This document shows, piece by piece, positions 42,481-49,541 of a stretch of 49,541 bases of DNA. The stretch comes from Acidimicrobiales bacterium. Lineage in GTDB: Bacteria > Actinomycetota > Acidimicrobiia > Acidimicrobiales > SHLQ01. The notes under the pieces are model-generated. The model had not been told where the DNA came from. It was given only the letters and a program-made list of their open reading frames with translations, and made no database searches. A program made the position numbers and the translations under genes. Within the stretch, counting starts at the first letter, position 1. The number at the start of each line of letters is the position of its first letter. Location: positions 1-49,541 of the forward strand of contig JAHDDK010000027.1 in assembly GCA_020629375.1 (NCBI GenBank), read 5' to 3'.

Positions 42481-43472
42481 GTCGTCCGGACTCCGACGAG
42501 GCGCCGGATCTCCGAGATGACGAGACGCCTCACGACCACGTCCTTCCACTGGCGCGAACGCGTCGTCGTGGCCGCCAGTCGATCGAGCAGCACGAGGACT
42601 TCGAACGGGTCGAGGTCGGCCAGGTCGACATCGGGACGAGCGTCACCGTAGGCACGAGCGAACACGCCATCGAGCGGCTTCGCCGGGCCTCGTCCACGCA
42701 GTCGGTGTCGGACGCGGATCGACGTGGTGAAGGTCGCAATGTCTTCGAGAACCGGCAGACGATTTCGTGCGATCCCGTCGATGACTGCGACCCGGCCGTC
42801 GGTCGACGTCACCAGGTTGCGCGGCGCACAATCTCCGTGGCCCAATCCGAGCGTGAGGCGGTCGGGCCACCGCTCTTTCCACCATCCCACCAGCGCAGTG
42901 GAGAGTCGTCTCCCACACGCGTCTGCCGTGAACGTGCGGAGCTCCTCGAAGGTCGCGTTGACCTGCTCCGGAGTCGACCGCAGATCGTGGCCTCCGGCAA
43001 GCCCGTGAAATCTGGCCATCAGCTCGGCGCTTCTCACCACGACATCTTCAGCCGACGCGTCGTTGCTCAGAATCACGGATCGGAGATCGGGCCCATCGAA
43101 ACGTTCGATCAACAGCAGCTGTTCGGCGGCCACGAAGTACAACGGTTCGACCGAGTCCAGCGGTTCGACCTCGTGGAGGGCGACGAGGCCGTCCCACTCG
43201 GTTCGAGGTTTGGCGAGTCGATCGTCGGCTCGCGACAGCGCTGGTCGTACCCGGGGGTCCGCCACCTCCGGTCGATAGCGCTTGGCGACCACCTCGACGA
43301 CCGTGCCGTCGACCCGCTGGACGGCGACCTCCGCGAGATCGACTCCCTTCGAAGACCGAGTCGAGATTGTCGCCACATTGCCCGGTACCTCTCCCAGCCA
43401 CTCCGTGAGCGCAGGCACGACACATTCGGCAACGAAGACGTCGCTCACGTCGACCGACGACGCGGCGGTCAC
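42477..43472 (-). CDS. APH-like phosphotransferase
   Basis: The 331-residue protein has a kinase-like fold with candidate ATP lysine Lys64 (VVAKRY), the catalytic Brenner motif GHGDCAPRN (211-219; Asp214, Asn219) and metal-binding IDG (Asp232). The C-terminal part is helical. Aminoglycoside-phosphotransferase-like proteins in glycan loci phosphorylate sugars or lipid carriers rather than antibiotics. Start: GTG at 43472, overlapping the thymidylate-kinase-like gene by 4 bp. Confidence 0.83.
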   Translation of the reverse strand: MTAASSVDVSDVFVAECVVPALTEWLGEVPGNVATISTRSSKGVDLAEVAVQRVDGTVVEVVAKRYRPEVADPRVRPALSRADDRLAKPRTEWDGLVALHEVEPLDSVEPLYFVAAEQLLLIERFDGPDLRSVILSNDASAEDVVVRSAELMARFHGLAGGHDLRSTPEQVNATFEELRTFTADACGRRLSTALVGWWKERWPDRLTLGLGHGDCAPRNLVTSTDGRVAVIDGIARNRLPVLEDIATFTTSIRVRHRLRGRGPAKPLDGVFARAYGDARPDVDLADLDPFEVLVLLDRLAATTTRSRQWKDVVVRRLVISEIRRLVGVRTT

Positions 43473-44755
43473 GTCGTGCTCCTCGTTCGTTGGAGCAGCT
43501 CTGACCAGATCGCTGCGACCAGCGTGTCAACCGGCTCGCGGGCGTCGAGTCTCACGATGTCGATGGAGTCGTCGACCAGTGGCCGGTAGCGCTCGAGCTG
43601 TTCGGCCATGGCGACCTGACCCATCGGATCGTCGGGTTTGCGTTCCTTGGCGGTGGCCGCGTCGATGTCCAGCCAGATGTGGAGATCGGGGCGGGGCAGG
43701 ACGCGTTCCAACGTGCGACGGACCCACAGATCGTCCATTCCGTAGGCGAATCCGAGTGTCGTGATGGCGTCGATGACATGGCGGTCGTACACGACGAGTC
43801 CATCCGCCCCCCGGTCACGCCTGCGGACCTTGATCACGTACTCGAGGACGACCAGTCGCTTCCACAGCGCTGCGGCGACTCCCGATCGTGACGGTGGTGC
43901 GACTGCATCGTCGGCACCGACGGACCGGACGCCGGGCTCGGGTTGCTTGCCGAGTATCCGCTTCGTGACGACCGCAATCGAATCGAGCCAGCCAAGGTCG
44001 TACCCCGGGCGCGCCCAGATTCGTGTGTGGGGAAGCCCCGCCAGACTCAGCTCGGTCGTGAACGCATCGAGAAGGGTCGACTTGCCCGCACCATCGACTC
44101 CGGAGACGGCGACGCGGATCTTTCGTCGGGGCCGGATCCTCCCGACCCAACGTCGGGCACGCCGCGTCCACCCGGCGCCATCGCCACGCTCGCCGTTGCC
44201 GGCTGGCGGAAGCTCCTGACCGCCGAGACGTCGCTCGAGTCGGCTCGACCTGCCCACACCTGGCGTCGCCGGAAGACGGACGCCTTCGCGCTGCAGATAC
44301 CGAAGCTCGAGCACCGACCGCACATCGGTCTCCCGTTCGGCGCGGTCGAGAATCGAGTGACGGGGATCAGGCGCCTCAACGTCACACACATCGGCGGCAC
44401 CGCAGACACCCTCGGCCGTGGCGATCGCCCAACGTCCCACGGCCTGTCGACCGATCCGCGAGAGCAGCGGGTCGAGATCGAGCCAGCCACGAGACGCCAG
44501 CGCCTCGTCGGAGACGTCATTGCGTCCATGAATGTCGAGGTCAGAGGACCATTCGGGGCCAAGTGGCGAGTGACGTACGTGAACGCTCGAACCGAACGCA
44601 GACTGCACTTCCGTGAGCGCGGACCGCCGTCGTTCTGCGAGGTGACCAACGGGGAGACCCGACGTGTAGCCCGCATCTGCACCTGCGCGAACGAGTTCGC
44701 GATCGTCGACCGACAGGCTCGATTCTTCCAGCCAACGGAGATCGATCGTGCTCAT
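43469..44755 (-). CDS. Nucleotidyltransferase-like domain fused to thymidylate-kinase-like domain
   Basis: In this 428-residue protein the C-terminal 215 residues form a P-loop kinase of the thymidylate-kinase type: Walker A GVDGAGKST (219-227), DRH at VVYDRHVIDAI (the DR(Y/H) motif) and a LID-like KERKPDDPMG. The first 200 residues include SDLDIHGRND (71-80), reminiscent of the acidic strand of nucleotidyltransferase folds. With dTMP kinase needed only once per cell, a role on a sugar or polymer is more likely. ATGA overlap with the upstream chain-length gene. Confidence 0.78.
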   Translation of the reverse strand: MSTIDLRWLEESSLSVDDRELVRAGADAGYTSGLPVGHLAERRRSALTEVQSAFGSSVHVRHSPLGPEWSSDLDIHGRNDVSDEALASRGWLDLDPLLSRIGRQAVGRWAIATAEGVCGAADVCDVEAPDPRHSILDRAERETDVRSVLELRYLQREGVRLPATPGVGRSSRLERRLGGQELPPAGNGERGDGAGWTRRARRWVGRIRPRRKIRVAVSGVDGAGKSTLLDAFTTELSLAGLPHTRIWARPGYDLGWLDSIAVVTKRILGKQPEPGVRSVGADDAVAPPSRSGVAAALWKRLVVLEYVIKVRRRDRGADGLVVYDRHVIDAITTLGFAYGMDDLWVRRTLERVLPRPDLHIWLDIDAATAKERKPDDPMGQVAMAEQLERYRPLVDDSIDIVRLDAREPVDTLVAAIWSELLQRTRSTT

Positions 44756-45693
44756 CGGGGCGCCGTCGACGGTTCGATGTGGACAAGCACGGCGAGACGG
44801 AGGTCGCGCAGGGGTGCCTCTGCCCGAGACACGGTCCGAGCGGGCGTGCCCTCACAGAACAGGATCACCTCGACGATGTCCTCTTCGAACGGCTCGTCGT
44901 CACTGTCGTCGAGATGCTGGTCGTCGACGTTGATCATCGCGGCGACCGCCCCGGTCAGGTTGGGACCCCAGCCACCGTGCACGAAACGCACGTCCCCTCC
45001 GAGGAGGTCGAGTCGATCCCGAAGTGCGCCGACAGCACCACTGAACGGTGGGACAGCGGTGACCCACGCCTCCTCGACGTGGGCGGCATTCGAGGTGAGC
45101 GCCAAGTCCGCGATCGACCCGATCGGGGCAGCGAAGACGTAGAGGGCGAAGAGCGCGGCGAGGACCGCAATGACCGAGACGAACACGCTCACCGGGACTC
45201 GCGGCAGGCGACTCGGCTCCACCGCTCTCTCGACGCTGGCCGCCTCGAGAAGCTCGAGCTCGCCGAACCCACCGGATTCGTTGAGTGTCGCGATGAGTGC
45301 GGCCGCGACGGCGTTGGCGATGTCGACGGTCTCGCTTCTGTCGTCGCCGTACGCGATGACGTGCACGATCGGCGTGCCGCGGACGCCCACGACTTCGGCA
45401 GCTCCGCCTCGGAGCGCATCGGCGGAGACGCTCAGGGCACCGTCTGCGGCGGCACGCTCGGCCACGCTTGCGTCACGCCAAATGACCTCGACCGTTGCGG
45501 GCAGCTCATCCATCGAAATGGTGAGGTCGCGGACGAGAACGAGCGCTCGAGATTCGGTGGCGGCGGACGTCTCGAGTTGAGACAGCCCGATCCAGGTGAC
45601 GGCGAAGGCCAGGAGACCAAATGCGACGAGACCGGGAACGAACCGACGAGTGAAACGAAGCATGGGACGGATACGAAACGAGGTAGTGGTCAT
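44752..45693 (-). CDS. Wzz-like chain-length/capsule export protein (second copy in operon)
   Basis: The 313-residue protein has a first span at about 17-36 (FVPGLVAFGLLAFAVTWIGL) and an outer segment of about 130 residues (ALVLVRDLTISMDELPATVEVIW..., IANAVAAALIATLNESGG). A second span lies at about 177-200 and a cytoplasmic tail of about 110 residues follows. Two spans flanking a periplasm-facing domain is the polysaccharide co-polymerase layout; the tail has no Walker motifs, so no tyrosine kinase. The open frame continues over neighbouring genes to 47052, but the ATG at 45693 overlaps the polymerase stop by 4 bp. Confidence 0.7.
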   Translation of the reverse strand: MTTTSFRIRPMLRFTRRFVPGLVAFGLLAFAVTWIGLSQLETSAATESRALVLVRDLTISMDELPATVEVIWRDASVAERAAADGALSVSADALRGGAAEVVGVRGTPIVHVIAYGDDRSETVDIANAVAAALIATLNESGGFGELELLEAASVERAVEPSRLPRVPVSVFVSVIAVLAALFALYVFAAPIGSIADLALTSNAAHVEEAWVTAVPPFSGAVGALRDRLDLLGGDVRFVHGGWGPNLTGAVAAMINVDDQHLDDSDDEPFEEDIVEVILFCEGTPARTVSRAEAPLRDLRLAVLVHIEPSTAPR

Positions 45694-46904
45694 TCGACAC
45701 GATCTCCGAGAACGTCGTTCGAGTAGGGCCTGACGCCTGCGAGCGTGGCAGTCAGGAGTGCGAGCCACACGTATTTGAAGCCGAGATTGGAGACGAGCAA
45801 GTTGGCGACCAGAACGCCGAGGAGTCCGGCGAGGGCGGCCGCGCCGAATCGATTCCGAGCGTGGTGGGCAATTGCGAGAGCGACGGCGAAGATTCCGACG
45901 ACGAGGAGGGAGGTGAGAATCCCGAGCTCGACGGCCGTGCCGATGAAGATGTTGTGCGCCTCGAACTGAAGTTGCTGGGGTGCGAGCTCGGGACGGGTCA
46001 GGGCGATGGACTCGTGCACGAGGGGAAAGGTGCCTGCGCCGGATCCCGTCCAGCACCACGTGTCGCATCCTTCGACCGCCAATCTCCAGATCGAGGTCCG
46101 TCCGGTCGATGCGACACCGCGCCCTGCCGCCGGAAGGAACGGCAGGATGGCGGCGCTGGCAACGACGACTCCGACGAGCACGGGGAGGCGGCGATTTCGT
46201 TGTCGGGACAGGAGGACGACGACGACGACGCCCACGGCGAGGAGCCCACCCCGCGAGATCGTGAGGACGATGCCCGAGAGCGCCAGACCGGCAGCCACGA
46301 GGTGGATTCGATGGGCACGATGCGATCTCCACGTCGTGGCGAGCGCGATCGACGACGCCAGGGGAAGAAGCATCGCACCCGCCGTGACATTGGGGTCGTT
46401 GCCGACCAACGCGAATCTCGGGAGCCCCGTACCGCTGTCGGCAAGCGTGCCGGTTGCCAATTGCGTGATTGCGACGACCCCGGTTGTTGCACCAGAGGCG
46501 CTGAGGGCACGAAGCAGGGCCAGAAGAAACCGTTCGCTCGGGCGTCGGGCAGCTGCGAGCGATGACAGACCGACGAGCGAACCGAGCACGACAGTCTCGT
46601 CGAAGGTCGCCGAGCGGTCGATGGACCAGAACCAGCTCAGAGCGGTCATCCCCAGAAAGAGGAGCCACAGGCTGGGTCCGACGTGGTCGAGACTTCGGCG
46701 GTCGGCGCGCCCTACGAATTCGAGGGCCAGCGCGGCGAGCGCGAGCGCACCGACGAGCGAACTCATACTGTCGAGCGGACTCGGGATCGGCAGGTCGATC
46801 GCCGAACCGAAGGGGACCACAAGGGCGTAGCCGAGGAGGAGAAGCTCGGAGAGCTCCATCGTCGACGAGGTTCCCGCTCGTTGTTGAGCTCGGACGCTGG
46901 TCAT
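45690..46904 (-). CDS. O-antigen ligase/Wzy-type polymerase
   Basis: The 404-residue protein has about ten to twelve membrane spans. It carries the O-antigen-ligase domain signature TGSGAGTFPLVHE followed by QFEAHNIFIGTAVELGI, a His-containing loop typical of Wzy/WaaL proteins. It would polymerise repeat units outside the membrane after flipping. Starts with an ATG at 46904 (MTSVRAQQ); a MELSELL start 15 codons in is also possible. 4-bp overlaps on both sides, between the two Wzz-like proteins. Confidence 0.87.
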   Translation of the reverse strand: MTSVRAQQRAGTSSTMELSELLLLGYALVVPFGSAIDLPIPSPLDSMSSLVGALALAALALEFVGRADRRSLDHVGPSLWLLFLGMTALSWFWSIDRSATFDETVVLGSLVGLSSLAAARRPSERFLLALLRALSASGATTGVVAITQLATGTLADSGTGLPRFALVGNDPNVTAGAMLLPLASSIALATTWRSHRAHRIHLVAAGLALSGIVLTISRGGLLAVGVVVVVLLSRQRNRRLPVLVGVVVASAAILPFLPAAGRGVASTGRTSIWRLAVEGCDTWCWTGSGAGTFPLVHESIALTRPELAPQQLQFEAHNIFIGTAVELGILTSLLVVGIFAVALAIAHHARNRFGAAALAGLLGVLVANLLVSNLGFKYVWLALLTATLAGVRPYSNDVLGDRVE

Positions 46905-47437
46905 CGGCGTGCGCTCGTGTTGGCGGGATCTTGAGCTGACCAGGCGAGGGCGATCCCCCCGAGTCCGATGGCGAGGGCGCCGAACGAAACGAGCGCCATC
47001 GTGGCCGCCAGCACAGGCGACGCCGCAGAAGCCGGCCGAACGACCGGCTCACCGACCGCGGCGAAGGAGCCCAGACCGGTCAGGTTCAGCTCGTCGATGA
47101 GTTCGTTGCGGGCGAGGTTCACCCGTTCGATTGCCAGTTCGGCGTCGGTGGCCGAGACCTGGAGCTCGATGAGCCGGGTTCGCCGAACGGGCACCGCTCG
47201 GACGTCTCCGTAGACGTTTGCTTGCCTGAGCAGGGTGGACGTGACGCGTTCGAACCGGTCGGGGTTGAAGTTCGGCTCGTCCATGCGAACAACGGCGACG
47301 GCCCCGGTCGCGGCGGAGTCGCTCGGGAGGGAGCCAACCGCGACGATCGACACGAGCAAGAGTGCGGCTGCGGCACACCGGACGAGGAGCGACCGTCTCG
47401 TTTGCTCTGCTCGTTCACCCGGTGAGGCTTGGGTCAT
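46901..47437 (-). CDS. Short Wzz-like membrane protein (first copy)
   Basis: The 178-residue protein has spans at about 19-37 and about 147-170. The outer segment contains MDEPNFNPDRFERVTSTLLRQANVYGDVRAV and a helical ATDAELAIERVNLARNELIDEL, resembling a small polysaccharide co-polymerase domain. It has no kinase tail. The ATG at 47437 lies 23 bp inside the end of the GT2 gene; the frame's longer extension is a shadow of that gene. It probably sets chain length together with the copy at 44752. Confidence 0.68.
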   Translation of the reverse strand: MTQASPGERAEQTRRSLLVRCAAAALLLVSIVAVGSLPSDSAATGAVAVVRMDEPNFNPDRFERVTSTLLRQANVYGDVRAVPVRRTRLIELQVSATDAELAIERVNLARNELIDELNLTGLGSFAAVGEPVVRPASAASPVLAATMALVSFGALAIGLGGIALAWSAQDPANTSARR

Positions 47438-48464
47438 CGCTTCTTGCCATCTCGCGTAGGTTCTCCGCCACGCCGACCCACAAGCCCTTGCTGAAACCCA
47501 GGTGCATGGCCGCGAAGGCCGCGGGCAGCCGGCACTTGTCGGCCACCGTATCCAACTCGCCGTGGGCATCGACCGTTCCGGCGAGCAGGAAGGTGGCGTA
47601 CGGGCCGAGCAGGATTGCGGCGAGACGTGGTTGACGTCGAACCAGCAACAGGCCGAGCAGGAGCGCAGGGAGCAGAACGATCGGAGCAACCTGGCGCGGT
47701 CGGATCGAGTCCGGGTGTTTGCGGAACACTCGCACCTTGCCCCTTCCGTACCGGGCGTACTGGCGGGTGAGGTCGGCGATCGCCTGGCGGCAGTGCCAGT
47801 CGATTCGGAGTTCTGGGTCGAAGAGGAGTTCGTGGCCGGCGGCTCGAACGCGGTGGTCGAACTCGAAGTCCTGGTTCACCCGCAACGCTTCGTCCCAACC
47901 GCCGAGTTGGCGGATCAGTTCGATCGGGTAGCAGCCGAATGGGATGTGCTCCACGGTCTGCGGCGTCTGGCCATGGTGATAGGTGGAGTTGCCGACCCCG
48001 AACCGCGAGCCCATGGCCACGGCGATGGCGCGACCCGCCGGCGTCCGACCGATGCCGTCCTTGCGGCCGCCGACGCCTCCCCATCGACCGGATTGCAGGT
48101 GGGAGACGGCCGTGGCGACGTAATCCGGGGGAACCGTGGAGTGTGCGTCGACGCGTACGAGCCATCTGCCTCGTGCGGCCTCGACGGCGCGGTTGAGGCC
48201 GACCGGAATGATCTGGTCCGGGTTGGCCACGACTTCGATGCGGGGGTCCACGAACGCAAGTCGTTCGACGATCTTGACGGTTCGGTCCGTGGAGGATCCG
48301 TCGACCACGACGATCTGCATGTTCTCGTACGTTTGGGCGCAGATGCTCGCGAGGCACCGACCGATGAAGTGTTCTTCGTTTCGTGCGGGAATGACGACGG
48401 TGACGAGATCATCGGCGATGACGGAGATGTCCTGGTCGAGTCGGTCGTCGACGGTGACTGCCAT
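47415..48464 (-). CDS. GT2-family glycosyltransferase with C-terminal membrane spans
   Basis: The 349-residue GT-A enzyme has VTVVIPARNEEHFIGRCLASI, VVVDGSSTDRT and DxD-type VRVDAHSTVPPDY. Its catalytic region reads GGWDEALRVNQDFEFDHRVRAAGHELLFDP. Two hydrophobic segments follow near VAPIVLLPALLLGLLLV and LAAILLGPYATFLLA. The layout resembles succinoglycan/ExoA-type transferases. The ATG at 48464 shares its A with the stop of the sugar transferase (TGATG). Confidence 0.9.
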   Translation of the reverse strand: MAVTVDDRLDQDISVIADDLVTVVIPARNEEHFIGRCLASICAQTYENMQIVVVDGSSTDRTVKIVERLAFVDPRIEVVANPDQIIPVGLNRAVEAARGRWLVRVDAHSTVPPDYVATAVSHLQSGRWGGVGGRKDGIGRTPAGRAIAVAMGSRFGVGNSTYHHGQTPQTVEHIPFGCYPIELIRQLGGWDEALRVNQDFEFDHRVRAAGHELLFDPELRIDWHCRQAIADLTRQYARYGRGKVRVFRKHPDSIRPRQVAPIVLLPALLLGLLLVRRQPRLAAILLGPYATFLLAGTVDAHGELDTVADKCRLPAAFAAMHLGFSKGLWVGVAENLREMARSDDPSLTG

Positions 48465-49216
48465 CAGTACCCGCCTCGGAGTCGGAATGTCGCGAGCAGC
48501 AGGAGGGTCCGGGCGAGGACGAACACGTCGATCCGGAGGCTCTTCGAAAGGGCGTACTCGCAGTCGATTCGAACACGCTCGCTGTAGGAGATGTCGTTTC
48601 GTCCGCCGATCTGCCACGGGCCGGTGATGCCGGGCGGAACGGACTGCACGATTGCCGCATCGGACCCGTAGCGAGCGACCTCGTCGGGAACCAGCGGTCT
48701 CGGGCCGACGAGCGACATGTCGCCTTCTAGCACGTTGAGCAGTTGAGGAAGCTCGTCGAGACCGGTGGGACGCAGCACGCGCCCGACCGCGCTGACCCGA
48801 GGGTCGGTGCGCAACTTCGCGTTTGTCGCGTACTCCGCGGCGAGCGCGTCGTCCGTCTCGAGGAGTTGGGCGAGCGTGTCGGGGGCGTCTGAAGACATCG
48901 TTCTGAACTTCAGGACCTGGATTTCTCGACCGTGAAGACCGACCCGTGTCTGTCGGAACAGGATCGGTGACCGCCGATCCGTGACCTTGACGGCGAACGC
49001 GATCAGGCAGAGAGCCGGGATCGCGGCGATCAACAAGACGACGGCACCGGTGATGTCGAGCGCTCGTGTTCTGCGGAGGGCCGCATCTGCGGCCCTGGGT
49101 CGTGGTCGTGGTCCTCGCAGATCGATTGTCTGATCAACCTGGAGCTGTTCCCTCGTGCCTGTCCGTATGGAGCGTTGCTTGGGTACGCGCGTACCCGTCG
49201 TCGCTGTCGGGACCAT
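48464..49216 (-). CDS. Initiating undecaprenyl-phosphate sugar transferase (bacterial sugar transferase family)
   Basis: The 250-residue protein has one hydrophobic helix (ALDITGAVVLLIAAIPALCLIAF) and the full catalytic domain: SPILFRQTRVGLHGREIQVLKFRTM, VGRVLRPTGLDELPQLLNVLEGDMSLVGPRPL and GITGPWQIGGRN. It is the short form (like CpsE/WcaJ catalytic halves, without four extra N-terminal spans). It loads the first sugar phosphate on the lipid carrier. The ATG at 49216 follows GGAAAGGCGATCC; the open frame to 49447 has no coding character. First gene of the exopolysaccharide operon. Confidence 0.92.
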   Translation of the reverse strand: MVPTATTGTRVPKQRSIRTGTREQLQVDQTIDLRGPRPRPRAADAALRRTRALDITGAVVLLIAAIPALCLIAFAVKVTDRRSPILFRQTRVGLHGREIQVLKFRTMSSDAPDTLAQLLETDDALAAEYATNAKLRTDPRVSAVGRVLRPTGLDELPQLLNVLEGDMSLVGPRPLVPDEVARYGSDAAIVQSVPPGITGPWQIGGRNDISYSERVRIDCEYALSKSLRIDVFVLARTLLLLATFRLRGGY

Positions 49217-49462
49217 CGGATCGCCTTTCCGTTGGTAATCTTCGCCATTTGCCGTTCGAGCAGTGGTTGGAAGTTGTTCACTTCCACGCCATCGCCAGGA
49301 CGACTGAACGCAGTATTGCCGCCGCCGCAACACGAAGTTGGCGCTCGTCAAGAATTTCCGACAAAAGATCACATCGCGTGTTCGTGGATCGAAGCGATCA
49401 CCCCTCTCCGCGGCATTACATTCGTCATTTGTAGACAGTACGTCCAAACGTGGTTTGGTTGC
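49217..49462 (-). promoter_or_regulatory. Leader/promoter region of the exopolysaccharide operon
   Basis: These 246 bp separate a minus-strand gene end from the sugar transferase. The only clear element is a perfect CCAAAC-GTG-GTTTGG dyad (49444-49458), 5 bp after the upstream stop, which may be a weak terminator or an operator. No convincing -35/-10 pair was found. The sequence is less GC-rich than its surroundings. Confidence 0.4.
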
Positions 49463-49541
49463 TCAGCGAAGCCAGCTGGTGAGATCTGCCGAGCTCTCCG
49501 AATCGGGGTCGGGCTCGAAGGCGACGAGAATCAAGCCCTCC
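49463..49541 (-). CDS. C-terminus of an unidentified protein, cut by window edge
   Basis: The last 25 codons before a TGA at 49463-49465 read in part EGLILVAFEPDPDSESSADLTSWLR. The composition is coding-like and no competing frame is better. Too little is present to name the family; its place before an exopolysaccharide operon makes another polysaccharide gene possible. Confidence 0.45.
   Translation of the reverse strand, partial: EGLILVAFEPDPDSESSADLTSWLR

Noticed and set aside
43469..44755. Housekeeping thymidylate kinase (tmk)
   Set aside because: It has a 200-residue extra N-terminal domain and lies inside a glycan operon with 4-bp overlaps, unlike tmk.
44752..47052. 766-residue minus-strand protein
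   Set aside because: Only the last 313 codons are protein-like. The rest overlaps the O-antigen ligase and Wzz-like genes, and an ATG at 45693 sits in a 4-bp overlap.

Overview
The window is GC-rich and densely coded, with many GTG starts and many 4-bp gene overlaps. A luciferase-fold (F420-type) oxidoreductase, a BTAD-type regulator, many ECF sigma factors and lipoproteins, and no tRNA, rRNA, phage or transposon genes all suggest a chromosomal segment of a high-GC actinobacterium. An aquatic Acidimicrobiia-like lineage is my best guess from gene style alone. Both ends cut through genes: an AraC regulator on the left and the C-terminus of an unidentified protein on the right.

Layout. 1-6.4 kb: AraC regulator divergent from a luciferase-like oxidoreductase; a DMGDH/sarcosine-dehydrogenase-type FAD-GcvT enzyme; then a self-contained ABC exporter/TetR cassette behind a perfect 17-bp inverted-repeat operator. 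6.5-10 kb: small secreted protein, 2OG-Fe(II) oxygenase, and an ECF sigma/lipoprotein pair whose 3' end is tandemly triplicated. 10.1-16.9 kb: a tightly overlapping three-gene operon of a BTAD-AAA STAND-like ATPase, a permuted papain-fold (His-then-Cys) predicted peptidase, and a CHAT caspase-like protease fused to a P-loop NTPase. 16.9-25.3 kb: membrane protein, DUF1648/GntR pair with a leaderless-looking promoter, a paralogue of the first lipoprotein, a leucine-rich-repeat secreted protein, a beta-propeller lipoprotein, and an aminotransferase coupled to a CxxC membrane protein. 25.6-30.2 kb: SEC-C protein, small ORFs, a heme-oxygenase-like diiron protein coupled to an N-acyl-amino-acid-synthase-like GNAT, and oligopeptidase B.

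30.4-35.3 kb is an osmolyte island. One protein fuses a ProX-type glycine-betaine-binding domain to a glutamate-receptor-type potassium channel (TTVGYGD filter). It converges, across a 16-bp hairpin, on an operon of a BCCT betaine/choline transporter translationally coupled to an OpuBC-type binding lipoprotein. 35.5-38.0 kb holds a lipoprotein with a degenerate esterase fold, an ECF sigma factor and a probable anti-sigma factor.

38.1-49.2 kb, all on the minus strand, is one exopolysaccharide operon. In order of transcription it encodes the initiating sugar transferase, GT2, Wzz-like protein, O-antigen ligase/polymerase, second Wzz-like protein, thymidylate-kinase-like protein, APH-like kinase, ATP-grasp enzyme, flippase, GT4 and polysaccharide deacetylase. 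Every junction overlaps. The two strongest candidates for undescribed biology are the betaine-binding/channel fusion with its transporter neighbours and the BTAD-AAA/permuted-papain/CHAT operon.
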